DNA of 64,000 bases from Bidens hawaiensis (GCA_021521415.1 JAIQDT010000840.1:1-64000), one strand, 5' to 3'; positions 20,306 through 32,018 are shown, counted from the stretch's first letter. Numbers and translations: made by a program. The notes: a model not told the origin generated them from the sequence alone.

Positions 20306-23300
20306 ATTTTACTGTATAAATAAAATCAAATATGAGAAGAGATATCAAAATATATAATTAAAAGATATGTGTAATTAATCTAATTACGCGTATTAGACGA
20401 TTTAAATTCTTTAATTAAATTAAATGAATATTGAAATTAATTTATTTAATAAATGTCATTCGTTGGGAATCACACTGATTCGTTACAATAAGATAACGAA
20501 TCAGGCGATTCGCTATCAAGTAAATACGTTAACGAACTGAACATAGAGAATTACTATTTAATTTTGACGAACTAAACTCTAGTTCATTATATTTTAAGCG
20601 AATCCATATCTGATTCGTGTAACATCTTATTCGCTTAGCTAGATCTTAATGAATTGGGCACGAAACAGTCTCAATTCGCTAAGATTAACGAATGGTCAAA
20701 ATACTTAAGACTTGTTCTTTGACCACCTTGGCCAGAGTAAAAATTACAATGAACACAAATAGTCAACAATATGAGCCCGGGGACGATTAAACCATAACTA
20801 TCGTCGAATCATCGCAATAATGAGCTCGTTGTACTTGGAATTACGTTCGTAATCGAAGATGAATGAGATTAAGACTCAAAATCTCTATGTACATAGGTTA
20901 GACGAACAGACCATAAACACCGAGACCATGAACACATAATTAACCCAGCAAACAATAATCAAATGTTGATTAGAGTCCACCAAGGGTATCGGAATCACAT
21001 TCCGATCACAATGACAACTAAATCATCAAGTTATTAACATAAATTATACATAAATGGATTTCAAAACTTCGGAAACCCTTAAACCCCTAAACATCAATTA
21101 TTAGGTTCTCAAATCTATGACATTTTTGCCGAAAATGATATCGCCATGAACGTCTATACCTGATAAACTTGAAAATGTCTTTGAAATAAAAAATAAGGTA
21201 GTCAAGATTTCAGAGAAAAATTTGAACAGGGTTTCTTTAAGGTGAAGGAAGAAGGCGAACAGTGAAGAACTGTTCGTTTTCTTGTCTTATATAACCTTGC
21301 ACGCAACCCGAGGTACAGTTGTACGAATCAGACGATTCGTCTAAATTAAAGTTAGCGAATTAGCCCATTCCCTAACTCAATTTGTTACCTTAGGTTAGCG
21401 AATCACTACTTGATTCGTTAAATTAAAGGTAGCGAATCAAGACATGATTCGTGTCATGATTCGTTAAATATGCATAACGAAGGGATGATTCGTTACAGAG
21501 TGCGGAAGCGAATTAGGTTAGCGAACCAGAAGCTAGTTCGCTAAAGAATCACGTAGTTCGTTATCCATAAATAACGAATTAGATTCTAATTAAAAAATCT
21601 TTTATTTAATTTTAAATTAATTAATTAAATGAATTAAATAATTAAATAAAATAAATAAAATAGGTTATCGAGAATATTTTTAACCCGACAACCAAATATC
21701 TTAAAAATGTTTCAGTTTTCCGAAATATAACTTAAAATTATTTTGAAATGAAAAAAGAAAAATCTTTTTGGGATTTTGTAAAAAATAAAGAATAAAGAAT
21801 GTATTTACAAAAAAAAATATCCGACCTTTTTTTTAAAATAGACAATCCTTTTGTGTTTTTCAATAATTTTATCAAATGCAGTACATATTGTTGTATTTTG
21901 GTTGAGTTTGAGCAGAGAATCATATTGACCAAAATTGCCCTTCCATCACAGTTTTATATTTCAGCGATATTATGACTGGCGATAAGTCGGTCATTGGTAT
22001 TGTTGTCCACATAAATCTAATAACACACATTCAAGTATTTTTGTGATATGATTAATTTGTTCAATTAAAGCACAGAATATCAGAAACTATCAGCCTCTAA
22101 TCTCGGTTCAAGCTTAATTTGATTTTTGCCAAATCACCCCAACTTGACTTAAACCATTATAATGTTGATCAAAATTTTTGATACCAATTAAGAACTTTTG
22201 AGCAATGCATCAAGTTTCTTTTACTGTGAGTGAGTATGCACGAGTCCATCTGTCGGCTTACATACATTGTATCCTCTGGGGTCCGTTTCTTATTGGTATT
22301 AAGACGCACGCAAGGGAGGAACAATTGTATGACTAACAGCGGATTTCGATCAAGTCAGTAATTTAAATTGTACGAAGTACAGCGGTGATCAAGTTTAATG
22401 ACTTTGGGTTTGCTCTAGAAAGCGAGTGAAATATTCATGCTTATGAATACCCAGACGGTTAAGCCGCATAAAGACTCACAGTGTCCAGAATCCTAACGCT
22501 TGTTATTTGCTTTAATTTATTTTTGGGTGACCAACAAATATAAGGCTTGAGTATGACTGGTTATTACATTTCTGCCATCCTCACCAAGACTTTTGCTAGA
22601 GACTAAAACCCCTTTCAATTTGGCGTAACTTTATGTTTATATCACATACTTTACTCTACTGGGTTGTTTTAAGACCTACCAATGCACCAATGCAATTAAG
22701 CACACAGTCTTTTAAGCTTACTTTTTGCTGGATTTGGGGTCAAGATAATCAATGTACTATCATGTTTCCTTTTTGCTTCAAAAACTCAAAATTTTTGAGG
22801 AGCATAAAATAAAGAAAAGATAAATTTAATCGCCCCAGTTAACTTAAGTTTATAAATAAATGGCTACCCATCAACTCACACGTGAATAATAGGACCAAGA
22901 CATGCAAGCATGCTTAACAAACATAAATAAGCGACATAATTTTCAGCGAGAAAATAATCTATCTTTTTGGTTTTTCTCTATACAAACTTTAAAAACACAA
23001 TATTTTTATTTTTTTCAATTTTCTTTTAAACAAACTAAACTTCACAATCTTTTTGAATTTTTGGATTTTTCTGTACAAACAACGAAATTCACATTCTTTT
23101 TGACTTTTTTCAGAATTTTAAAATGTTTTTGTTTTTTCTAAATATTTAAAAAAAAAACATTAAAGAACAGAAATCACAATATTTTTAAATTTTGAAATTT
23201 TTTTAATGTTTTTGGATTTTATCTATACAAATGAAAAACACACTCTTTTTGTATTTTCTAGATTTTCACCCCCTAAAACCAAATTAATTTTAAAAGAAAA

Positions 23301-23322
23301 ATATGACAGAAAATAAAGATAG
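20306..23322. other. gene-free spacer of the Copia element with AACGAATCA-type motifs
   Basis: No ORF of note. The GTTCGCTA/TTAGCGAATCA motif family of the LTR recurs here, densest at 20460-20720 and 21330-21590. The part from 21600 to 23300 is A/T-rich with runs such as TTTTTGGATTTTTC. Confidence 0.6.
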
Positions 23323-24690
23323 TCATCCTTGTTTAAGGATATCAGCGAGGGTCTTCAATCCGTTTAAATCAAGCAAAAATTTAAAACGCGTTTTGTCAAA
23401 AGCTTTAGTAAACAGATTGGCTTTTTGAAAATCCGTGTGCACTTTCTCAAGATCGATTAATTTCTTTTCATAGCAATCCCGTATAAAATGATATCGAATT
23501 TCGATATGTTTCGTTTTAAAATGATGTACGGGATTCTTGGTGATACTAATAGCAGCAGAATAATCAATCAAAATAGGAGTAGTAAGAAACTTCAAACCGT
23601 AGTCGCGAAGATGTTGTTGTATCCACAAAACCTGGGAACAGCAACTCGAGGCTGCAACATACTCAGCTTCGGCGGTTGAAGTGGAGACCGGTGTCTGCTT
23701 CTTACACTGCCAGGAAACAAGCCGGTTTCCTAAAAATTTACATCCCGCAGTCGTTGGTTTGAAGTTGATCTTGCATCCTCCATAATCTGAGTCTGAGTAG
23801 GCAATAAGATCCAAAGTATCATCCTTGGGGTACCACAACCCGATGTCTGGATATCCCCTCAAATACTGAAGAATTCTCTTGACTGCAGCTAGGTGAGTCA
23901 CTCGTGGACTTGCTTGATACCTAGTACAAAGACAAACAACAAACATAATATCAGGGCGAGAAGCAGTTAAATACATTAAAGAACTAATCATGGCACGATA
24001 GAGGGTAGGATCAACGGAATCCTCCAATTCATCCGGTGATAAATTGTGCCCTACTGGAAGAGGAGTAGAAGGGATTTTTCCGGTAGAAATCTTGAATCGG
24101 CTCAAGACGTCGTTCACATACTTAGTCTGATGAATAAAAATTCCGTGAGAATACTGGTGAACCTGCAACCCTAAAAATAAATTCATCTCTCCCATCGAGC
24201 TCATCTCGAACTTTGTTTGCATGGACTTCTCGAACTCCTTACACAATGTGTCGTTTGTAGACCCAAAAATAATATCTTCGACATAAATCTGGACTAGGAG
24301 AAGATCGTCACCAACAGTTTTATGAAATAAAGTGCAGTCGACAGTCCCTCGTTTGAAGCCATTATCAGTCAGATGGTCGGCGAGCGTGCCATACCAAGCT
24401 CTCGGGGCTTGATGTAGACCATATAGGGCCTTGTTTAATCGGTAAACATGGTCCGGATAATCAGGATCTTCAAAACCAGGAGGCTGTAAAACAAACACTT
24501 CCTCGTGTAATTCACCATTGAGAAAAGCACTTTTAACATCCATTTGATAAACCTTGATATTCTTATAAGCTTCATATGTCAGGAAGATTCGAATCGACTC
24601 TAATCTTGCCACTGGTGCATAAACCTCAGTGTAATCAGTACCCTCTTGCTGATGAAAACCTTGTACCACTAATCGTGCCTTGTTTCTCAC
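23323..24690 (-). pseudogene. Copia reverse transcriptase and RNase H
   Basis: A 455-codon open block. RT motifs: [42 protein letters not shown], and the active site as YVEDIIFGS. RNase [24 protein letters not shown], and a C-terminal [14 protein letters not shown]. The usual Copia active site is YVDDI; here the first Asp is Glu, which should abolish or badly weaken polymerisation. The frame is split from the upstream part of pol by a frameshift before 24690. It lies 3' of integrase, as expected for Copia. Confidence 0.9.
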
Positions 24691-25369
24691 AATTACCCCA
24701 CGATCATCCTTCTTACACTTAAATACCCACTTAGTCGGAATTGCCTTCTTGACTCTAGCAGGTTTATCAATAAGATCCCAAACACCTAAACGAGCAAATT
24801 GTTGTAGTTCTTCTTGTAGCTTCTACCCAAGAAGGATCTTGTAAAGACACACGAGGAGTTGTGGGCTCGACTTGAGATAGAAAGCAAGATAATTTAGCAA
24901 GGTTTACAATTCCCGAAGAATGTAAGTTAGTGTAAGCACACAATATATTATTATCACTTGACGAAGCAACTTGATGACGTGTACGAACGCCCACATCAAG
25001 TTCGCCAATGATGTTTTCCTGTGGATGATATCCATGAATCCGAAGAATGGGATTCTCAGGAACAACAACATTATCAAATAAGTTAGTGTAATGTTCACCT
25101 AACTCGGGAGATGAAACATTATCACTGTCAATGTCAATAACTTGATCTTCAGCTTGATCATCATCAGAAGAAGTAGAAACATTATCAATAGCAACTGGAG
25201 AAACAACTTGAGGTTCTTCAGTTGGAGCATCTGGTTGAGCTTCAACATCATTAGAACTTGAAAATCTTGGAATGGTCAAATGATCTTCAAAGTATGCTCG
25301 AACCAGATCTTCGTCAATGTGTTCAGTCGAAGGAGTAAATGAATTAAATAAACTATCGTAGTCAAACAT
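24691..25369 (-). pseudogene. Copia pol linker between integrase and RT
   Basis: A low-complexity acidic/Ser-rich linker (TSSDDDQAEDQVIDID) followed by the conserved lead-in to RT ([10 protein letters not shown]) in a shifted frame. It contains at least one frameshift near 24770-24840. Confidence 0.7.
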
Positions 25370-26401
25370 CTAGTCTGGACCTTTCCCTTGAGGAGGAGTT
25401 ATGTACTTTTGACAGTCCACATGGTACCATTCTTCAACACAACCAGATGTGAAATTAAAAACCCTTTTCTTTGGAGATGCATATCCCAAAAAATAACCTT
25501 CGATAGCTTTTTCTTCAAATTTACCCGAATCCTTCTTCAACATTGTACATGGACACCCAAATGGTTCCAGGTACATTAAATTAGGTTTTCTATTATTTAA
25601 GAGCTCGTAGCTTGCCTTCTTGAGTCGTTTCACAGTTAGAACTCGATTAAGCGTATAACAAGCTGTATTTACTGCCTCATTCCAGAATTGGATAGGAAGC
25701 TTAGAATCAGCAAACATTGTGCGTACAGCTTCAATCAGAGTTCTATTTTTCCGTTCAGCAACACCGTTTTGTTGAGGTACATAAGGTGCACTATATTCTC
25801 GGTGAATTCCCTTTTGAATACAAAAGAAATCAAATATAGTGTTTTTGAATTCAGTACCATTATCACTTCGGATTCTCCTCACCTTTTGTTTATACAGTGA
25901 TTCGATCTTAGTAATAAGGTTTTGTACCAAAACCGGTGTTTGATCCTTCGAACTCATAAATAACACCCAAGAGTATCTTGAATAATCATCAGTCACGACA
26001 AGACAATACCAGTCTCCAGAAATACTCGCACGATTCACTGGACCAAACAAATCCATATGAAGTCATTCAAGAGGAGTATCAATGGAATTCAATAACTTAG
26101 AGGGATGTGTCTTCTTCTTCTGCTTGCCTTTTTTGCATGCAACGCAGTGATCGGATAACTTAAAATTCTTTAACGAGACACCCTCAACTAAGTCATTTGC
26201 CATTAAATAATTCATCTTTCTGACATATATGTGACCTATTCTGCGATGCCATAGAATCGAGTCTTTCTCGGTTGCTTTCGAGACAAAACATGTTTCGATC
26301 AATGTGGATACCTTAGAACTCATATTTAAGACATAAATATTATTTGATCGTGGTGATCTCATGACAACCATGTCCTCGGGAATAACATAACCCGGTTTCA
26401 A
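25370..26401 (-). pseudogene. Copia integrase
   Basis: HHCC zinc-binding region WHRRIGH...CVACKKGK, then the catalytic core MDLFGPV (first Asp), RIRSDNGTEF (second Asp) and PQQNGVAERKNRT (Glu). All three acidic residues are kept. An in-frame TGA at about 26060 separates the zinc and core domains, and another stop at 25370 follows the C-terminal part. The enzyme joins element cDNA to the target. Confidence 0.9.
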
Positions 26402-26711
26402 GATAAGACATTCTTTATCAGTAAATATCGTAGTGTACTTTTATCACAAATCTGCGATACACTCAATAAGTTATGATCAACTTTGTCGCAATAATTCACT
26501 TTCTCAAACGTTATGTGACCATTTGAAACTTCACTCTCTTGTGTGATCATGCCCCCAGAATTCCCTGCAAACGCTACATAACCCCCTTGAATATTTCTTA
26601 CGTTTGATAAGAGGTTGAGATTTCCAGTAATATGGCGAGAACATCCGCTGTCCATGATCCAGTTTTCACCAGAGATGGTCTTAGATGAACCCTACACACA
26701 AACAAAAGTGA
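26402..26711 (-). pseudogene. Copia protease
   Basis: A fragment with the aspartic protease motif MDSGCSRHITGN (DSG) near 26650 and the Copia-type LLSVSQICD near 26450. Frameshifts separate it from the gag linker and from integrase. The protease would cleave the Gag-Pol polyprotein. Confidence 0.75.
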
Positions 26712-28234
26712 TTAGTTCAAAAAGGCAGCCCAGGCCTCAGTCTTGGGCACCTTTTGGTTTTCTCTTTGATCATTAACTTTAACATATTTCAACTGTTGTT
26801 CAGCCACTTGTGAATATGTTACCGGCTTCCTAGACTTTCGTCTTAAGTAAGCTGCCTGAACAATGTTTGAATTCTTGTTCTGACATATGAGTTCAGTTGG
26901 AACGAATTTTGGTTTCACTTGACCATGTGTCTCATTGACAGGAAGAACCTTCCGAGGATTCACATTAGAGAACAAAATATGAGTATCATCAGCATACGAC
27001 ACAGGTCGTTTCAAAATCTCCTTGACCAATGGAATTGGCTTAGATTTGTCTTTGATAAAAGGATGAAGATTCTGATAATTCTGTTGATTACAATTCCTCA
27101 CAACATGACCCTGTTAACCGCACAAGAAACAAGTTTGCATGTCTACACGATGATGTTGTGAAGTATTTGGAATGAATGATATAGACGGTTGATGATGACT
27201 CACATTTTTAGTCATGCTCTTAGCAAACTCATCAGATAATTCAGATTTCTTCTTTAAATAAAAATCTAAATTAGAACATTTCGAAAAAAAATTTAGTGTA
27301 TCTGTCCCAGTTGACTTCACAAAGTTAATTTTCTTAGCTTGTTTTAAAAGTTGTTTTGCCTTAGTCAATGGGTCAGATTGAACTGATGTTTTTGTTTGAG
27401 CATACACACGTTCAAGTTCTTGAATTTTTGAAGTTTCATTGACAAAAACACTCTCAATAAGTTCAGGTTTGATAATACTTATTGGAATATCTTTTTCAGT
27501 GAACATTGTATCCATTCCTTTTAATTCAAAAACTCTAGCCGATGAAGACTTAGAACTCAGAGGATTAATGAAACGCATTAAATCCTCGTCAGAAATCTTT
27601 GGTTTAATTGACTTCTTTGCCCTCACTGGTTTGGTTTTCACAGTTTCTTCCTTGTTCACTTGAGACTTGAATGAACCATACACAGCTTCCTCAAACTCTT
27701 GAGGTTCGCAAAGAATATGATAAAAACTAGGAATGTTCTTATTCTTGTGTATTATCTCAGGTTCAAACACATCCTCAATAATCACTTTGTCAACATTTTC
27801 AACAAAGACCTTTTTACTTTCCACATGAAGTTTTTGAGGAGCAACTTGGGGTTTGACAATTTCAGGTTTAACCAATTTAGGTTTTTCAGAATTCACAGAA
27901 TCTTTTTGAATCAAATCCTCTTCTTTTCTTGCAAAAGGATTAATTTTATAATCTTTATGGAAAGGTGGTGGAATTTCAACAAAACCAATACCTTTCTTGG
28001 AATCCTTTTGTTTTCCAGATACCTCAATGATTTCATTCAACAGAAAAGATGAATTTCTAAATTTCCCCAATTTGTTCTTCAACTCAAGAACCTCATTCTC
28101 AAGCTCAGTTATCTTTGAACGATGTTTCAAAATCTCTTGAGATCGTGATTACTTGTCGACAATGCTTCAATCTTTTCTCGAGATCTCATTTGAGACTCAA
28201 GAGATTGTCGATAATTATCCTTAAGAGAAGCAAT
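26712..28234 (-). pseudogene. Copia Gag-Pol linker with coiled coil and second zinc knuckle
   Basis: A 338-codon open block with heptads (ITELENEVLELKNKLGKF) and long Lys/Pro/Glu-rich stretches. It ends in a CCHC knuckle that is interrupted: CFLCG is followed by TAA (27111-27113) and then QGHVVRNC in the same frame. The block is separated from gag by stops near 28130-28234. A second zinc knuckle this far downstream of the one in gag is unusual. Confidence 0.65.
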
Positions 28235-29881
28235 TTATCTTATTAGACTATCATTTTGATTTTTCAATGCTTCTAACTTATATTTGTTAGATTCACAGTC
28301 AACACATGATGCTTTAACAAATGAAGTAGCAGAAATAGAGTTACTAACCTCATTGATCTTGGCCATGCAAGCAAATATTGATTTGGAAGACTTGTCGCAA
28401 GAGTCGTCAGAATCAGATCCAGAATCATTATCGGAAGACATCTCACTAGCAGTTGCATCTTGACAATCATTGTGTAATCCAAACATAGCCAAATTTGCTT
28501 GAACATCATTGCATATTAACCGTTGTGACCAATCAGTTCCATCTGCTAACATTGCTTGTGTTGTAGAAGAAGATGATTTCTTTTCAGCATCACTTCCTCG
28601 TGGTGTAGAAGCATTTTGATTTTGACCACGAGAACCAGTGTATTCTTTTCTTGGTTTGTCACATTCCTTTGCGAAATGCCCAAATTCTTGACAATTATAA
28701 CACTTTACTTTTAATTTGTCAAAACCCAACTTCTTGTTTAAAGCTGGAAGATCTTTTCTAGTTCTCTGCATGAATCTTTTAACTTTACGGACGATCATAG
28801 CCATGTTCCATTTTAAATCCATGATTTCTAGATCATCTGGATCTATCTGATCATAGTCCTCATCTGTTAAATCACTTGTGGCAATCTTACTACTCACTAA
28901 GTTTTCATATGAAGACATAAAAGCTGTCAGAAAAGCAAAGTTTTGCTCAGCTTCCTTCATATTAACACTAGGTGGTGTAGCAAATGGATTTGTATTAGTT
29001 GAACTTCCAGAACCACCCGAATTACCAGCAGAGTAGAAACAAACTTTTGGATCATTCAACATAGTTGATTCTTTTTCACTAGCAGCATGAGTTAGAAAAG
29101 CAGTGATTGGAGAGATCGTTGAACTAAGAGGCATACTTCCACCATAGAAAGCAGGATCTTGATTTTCTTTGGAGGATTTTTGACACTTAAGATCGTATTC
29201 TCTAGCTTCGATCTTTTGTAAAAATTCAAGTGCCGTAAAGTCTTCATTCAAGAAATAGTCATTTTCTTTCAGGACCATTAGAAATGTTGAATAAGAACTT
29301 GGAAGCACACTTTTAATAGTGTCAATTTTATCTCTTTCAGAAATTTCCATTTTCATCTTGTCCATTTCAGCAATTAAATGACTAAATCTAGTAGTCATCT
29401 CTTCAACTGTTTCTCCCTTCAATAAATTAAAGTTTCGAAACTGAAACCTGAGCATCACTTTCTTACTCTCAGCTGTGTTTCCCATGCTTCTCATACGCAG
29501 ATGTTGAAATAAAGACGCACATCTCTTGATACTACCAACTTGATGAAAGATATTCTCGGGTAAAGCCATGGTAAGAGTAGAATAGGCTTTTATCTCGATT
29601 TCTAAAGCTTTCTTCTCTTCTTGTGAGTATTGAGAAACAGATTTAGGAGTATACACAATAGTATCATCACCAATCATCGATGCCACATAAACTTCATCAA
29701 GACAGTAAGAACAATCAGGATGAACAGATCCCAAATGTGCACGAAACCGAGGTTCCCACTTGGCAAAGTCACTAAACTTCTTCAATCTTGGACATTTAGA
29801 ATGCGAACCTATCTCGGTATCAAGCTGCAACATCTGTTGCATCAACATGTTTTGAGACGCTAATGCATACATACCGGCCAT
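28235..29881 (-). CDS. Copia Gag (548 codons)
   Basis: An intact frame from MAGMYALASQ. Residues about 40-260 form the UBN2/Copia gag core (FSDFAKWEPRFRAHL, VMLRFQFRNFNLLKGETVEEM, LPSSYSTFLMVLKE). A CCHC knuckle CYNCQEFGHFAKEC lies near residue 405, followed by Ser/Asp-rich low complexity and a C-terminal coiled coil (YKLEALKNQNDSLIR). Comparison with the following sequence suggests the frame once continued into pol. The protein would form particles and bind RNA. It is the only complete core gene of this element. Confidence 0.85.
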   Translation of the reverse strand: MAGMYALASQNMLMQQMLQLDTEIGSHSKCPRLKKFSDFAKWEPRFRAHLGSVHPDCSYCLDEVYVASMIGDDTIVYTPKSVSQYSQEEKKALEIEIKAYSTLTMALPENIFHQVGSIKRCASLFQHLRMRSMGNTAESKKVMLRFQFRNFNLLKGETVEEMTTRFSHLIAEMDKMKMEISERDKIDTIKSVLPSSYSTFLMVLKENDYFLNEDFTALEFLQKIEAREYDLKCQKSSKENQDPAFYGGSMPLSSTISPITAFLTHAASEKESTMLNDPKVCFYSAGNSGGSGSSTNTNPFATPPSVNMKEAEQNFAFLTAFMSSYENLVSSKIATSDLTDEDYDQIDPDDLEIMDLKWNMAMIVRKVKRFMQRTRKDLPALNKKLGFDKLKVKCYNCQEFGHFAKECDKPRKEYTGSRGQNQNASTPRGSDAEKKSSSSTTQAMLADGTDWSQRLICNDVQANLAMFGLHNDCQDATASEMSSDNDSGSDSDDSCDKSSKSIFACMAKINEVSNSISATSFVKASCVDCESNKYKLEALKNQNDSLIR

Positions 29882-31002
29882 CTTTGAAAATTTAAGTGTT
29901 TAACGAATCAAATAGTGAAATAGCTTAACGAATCAGTGAACAGTTATAGCGAACTGTGAATAGTTTTAGCAAACTGTGAACAGTGTTTAACGAATCAACT
30001 CTTAACAAGGTTAAGATTGAAAGTTAACGAATCACAAATAAGGTTAACGAATCAACCAAATGGCGAAACAGATAACGAATGAGATGAAGGTTTAGCGAAT
30101 CACAAGTCAACTTAACGAATCACAAGTCAACTTAGCGAATCACAAGTCAACTTAACGAATTGACCAAACGAATCACAAAGGATTAGTTTAGCTAATTACA
30201 AAAGATTAGTTTAGCGAATCAGATGATAATCAGTAACGAATCGCCAAAATAAACTTAGCGAATCACTAAGGAATGCTTAGCGAATCAGCTAAAGTGGATT
30301 AGCGAATCACACTATAACGAATCAGGTTATTACAACCGTTTGTAACAAACTCTAACACCTTATGACACGTGGCAAAGGTTGTTATGACACAATTCCCAAC
30401 GTGGACGCGCGTCACACGAATCAGTTAATCTAGTTAACGAACTAGATAACACGAACCAATAACTCACACGAATTGATTAACGAACTAGATATCGAAATAA
30501 CAAAATTGATAACGAATCACAGATAAACATATAGCGAATCACCATACAGATGATAGCGAATTACATTCATCTTCAAATCTTCAAACAATTTTTCCAGAAA
30601 TTTTGATGATCAAACCCAGAAACCCAACAATAACAAATTCGTAATACAACCTCGTTACTCAACCAAATCGTACAATCAACCTATCAATCTTCTCGTAATC
30701 AAATTCTGAATCCAATACACATTATCTCGTAACCGATTAACCTCAATAGCCAAACCAGTTTTGACCAAAACACAACCCTGTTTCGGACTTAAACCGAAAT
30801 CAATAACAAACCACTCAAATCCAAATCAAACCTCAATTCCTCTAATCCACATCTATCCAATACCTTAAACAACACAAACTCAATCCAATCCGTCCATAAT
30901 TTAACCAATTCAAACACAAATTGATTCAAAAAATATAAAATAGAAAAACTTAATAACAATAACAATTGAAACACCAAATCAAGTGTAAATCGAGCACCAA
31001 CA
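29882..31002 (-). promoter_or_regulatory. Copia leader with dense AACGAATCA/AGCGAATCA motif array
   Basis: Between 29900 and 30560 I count close to thirty occurrences of a 9-10 base motif, (T)TA(A/G)CGAATCA or a one-base variant (for example near 30095, 30114, 30134, 30168, 30213, 30257 and 30300). Spacing is irregular, about 15-35 bp, so it is not a simple tandem repeat. The same core forms the arms of the three LTR palindromes. From 30560 to 31002 there is AT-rich sequence without the motif. Role unknown; binding by a host or element protein is a guess. Confidence 0.7.
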
Positions 31003-31014
31003 GCTCTGATACCA
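31003..31014 (-). other. Copia primer binding site, Met-tRNA type
   Basis: TGGTATCAGAGC on the minus strand, 2 bp inside the 5' LTR. Confidence 0.95.
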
Positions 31015-31016
31015 CT

Positions 31017-31540
31017 TGTTTGATCCCGGGTTACCAATCAATAACAATAACAGATCTCAGATCTGTGAATATCCGATTAGTACTAGATCTAGCTCATAAT
31101 TAACATCGATTCAGTGTTGTATATATGTATATCTATTATCAATATATTATCAGTAACGTTTGTATAATATTAGGTGAAGCTTGAGAAAGAGATTGAACAG
31201 CAGTTCGTTAATTAGCTCAAAAAACTTTTCTCAAAACTTAAATTAAAGTGAACAATAGTTCACTATATATAGAAGGTGATCTGGTTCGCTAACATCCCCT
31301 AGCGAACCAGCCTCCCCTTCGTTACATACATTAAATTAGTGAAACACCCCCTGATTCGTTAACATCCCCTAACGAATCAGGAGGGAATACATTACTTGGC
31401 TAGTTCGCTAACATCCCCTAGCGAACTAGCCTTTAATTTAGCGAACTAGATAATAATAAACATTAATTATTACATTAATTAATAAACAATAACGTTAACG
31501 ATAAATACAAAGACTCTAGACGCAAAACCGTGCACTAACA
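31017..31540 (-). repeat. Copia 5' LTR
   Basis: 524 bp, about a dozen differences from the 3' LTR. It carries the promoter region described in the next entry and ends at the GATTA target duplication. Confidence 0.95.
31264..31430 (-). promoter_or_regulatory. Copia LTR promoter: TATA box with three upstream palindromes
   Basis: A TATATATAG box (31264-31272) is followed upstream in minus-strand terms by three perfect dyads with 10-12 bp arms: CTGGTTCGCT/AGCGAACCAG (31281-31310), CTGATTCGTT/AACGAATCAG (31351-31380) and GCTAGTTCGCTA/TAGCGAACTAGC (31399-31430). Each has the same ACATCCCC-type centre. Sirevirus LTRs are known to carry clusters of palindromes in their regulatory part. Confidence 0.75.
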
Positions 31541-31582
31541 GATTATTTGATGCTAAAAAGATGTATAATTTTATGTAATTCA
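31541..31582 (-). repeat. outer end of Athila copy 1 5' LTR
   Basis: GATTATTTGATGC... matches the reverse complement of 61010-61055 (LTR start of copy 2). The outermost bases ATTCA/TGAAT differ slightly from the other copy. Confidence 0.8.
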
Positions 31583-31700
31583 GTGCAAATGTTAGGTCAT
31601 TGAACCTGCCTGGTGGCGCAGGTTCGAGTCCCCCCCCCCCCCACCTAGGTCCGATTTTTTTATTTATATTCTTTTTCATGCTTTTAATCAATTTTGAACC
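31583..31700 (+). repeat. tRNA-like B box and poly-C run flanking the Athila element
   Basis: GGTTCGAGTCC (31621-31631) runs into about 13 C residues. It looks like the tail of a SINE or tRNA-derived repeat. No matching A box is clear, so only a fragment is supported. Confidence 0.3.
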
Positions 31701-31792
31701 ATTTCTTGTATATAACATTAAATAAATGTTGTTTTTCTTTGAAACCAAGCCTCCGAAATTGTTATCTTCTTTTCTTTGAACTTTTATTAACC

Positions 31793-31798
<6 letters not shown>

Positions 31799-31886
<88 letters not shown>

Positions 31887-31982
31887 CACAAACACACATG
31901 TTCTACTTATAACCAGTATAATAATTTTTTTTACCGCTCGCTTAATAAACCATACTAAAGCAATTGACCAAAATAATTTTTT

Positions 31983-32018
<36 letters not shown>

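Larger units (their letters stand above)
17007..31540 (-). mobile_element. Sirevirus-like Ty1/Copia retrotransposon, complete, 14.5 kb
   Basis: The two LTRs (17007-17529 and 31017-31540) differ at about a dozen positions by eye, so the insertion is fairly recent. On the minus strand the order is LTR, Met-tRNA primer site, motif-rich leader, gag, protease, integrase, RT and RNase H (integrase before RT, so Copia), a 3-kb gene-free spacer, extra ORFs, purine tract, LTR. Large size, extra 3' ORFs, a gag zinc knuckle and palindromes clustered in the LTR fit the Sirevirus group. Gag is open; pol has several stops and frameshifts. Mobility would need a helper. Confidence 0.9.
17002..31545. repeat. 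5-bp target site duplication GATTA flanking the Copia element
   Basis: GATTA occurs at 17002-17006 and 31541-31545. Joining the flanks restores the Athila LTR sequence seen at 61010-61060, which proves insertion into that LTR. Confidence 0.95.
1..31582 (-). mobile_element. Athila-lineage Ty3/Gypsy retrotransposon, copy 1 (3' end outside window, carries two nested elements)
   Basis: Read on the minus strand the order is 5' LTR (31582-31541 continuing at 17006-15328), tRNA-Asp type primer site, gag, pol, small coiled-coil ORFs A and B, then an ORF1-like gene running off the window at position 1. Integrase lies 3' of RNase H, the Ty3/Gypsy order. The protease motif of the DLG-SI form, the RT sequence and the ORF1-like gene point to the Athila clade. 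The element is interrupted by 4493-11019 (TSD TGAAA) and 17007-31540 (TSD GATTA). Each joint was placed by comparing with the plus-strand copy at 51331-62882. All coding regions are broken. The outer LTR end at 31582 is one or two bases uncertain, and its own target duplication cannot be checked because the other end is missing. Confidence 0.9.
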
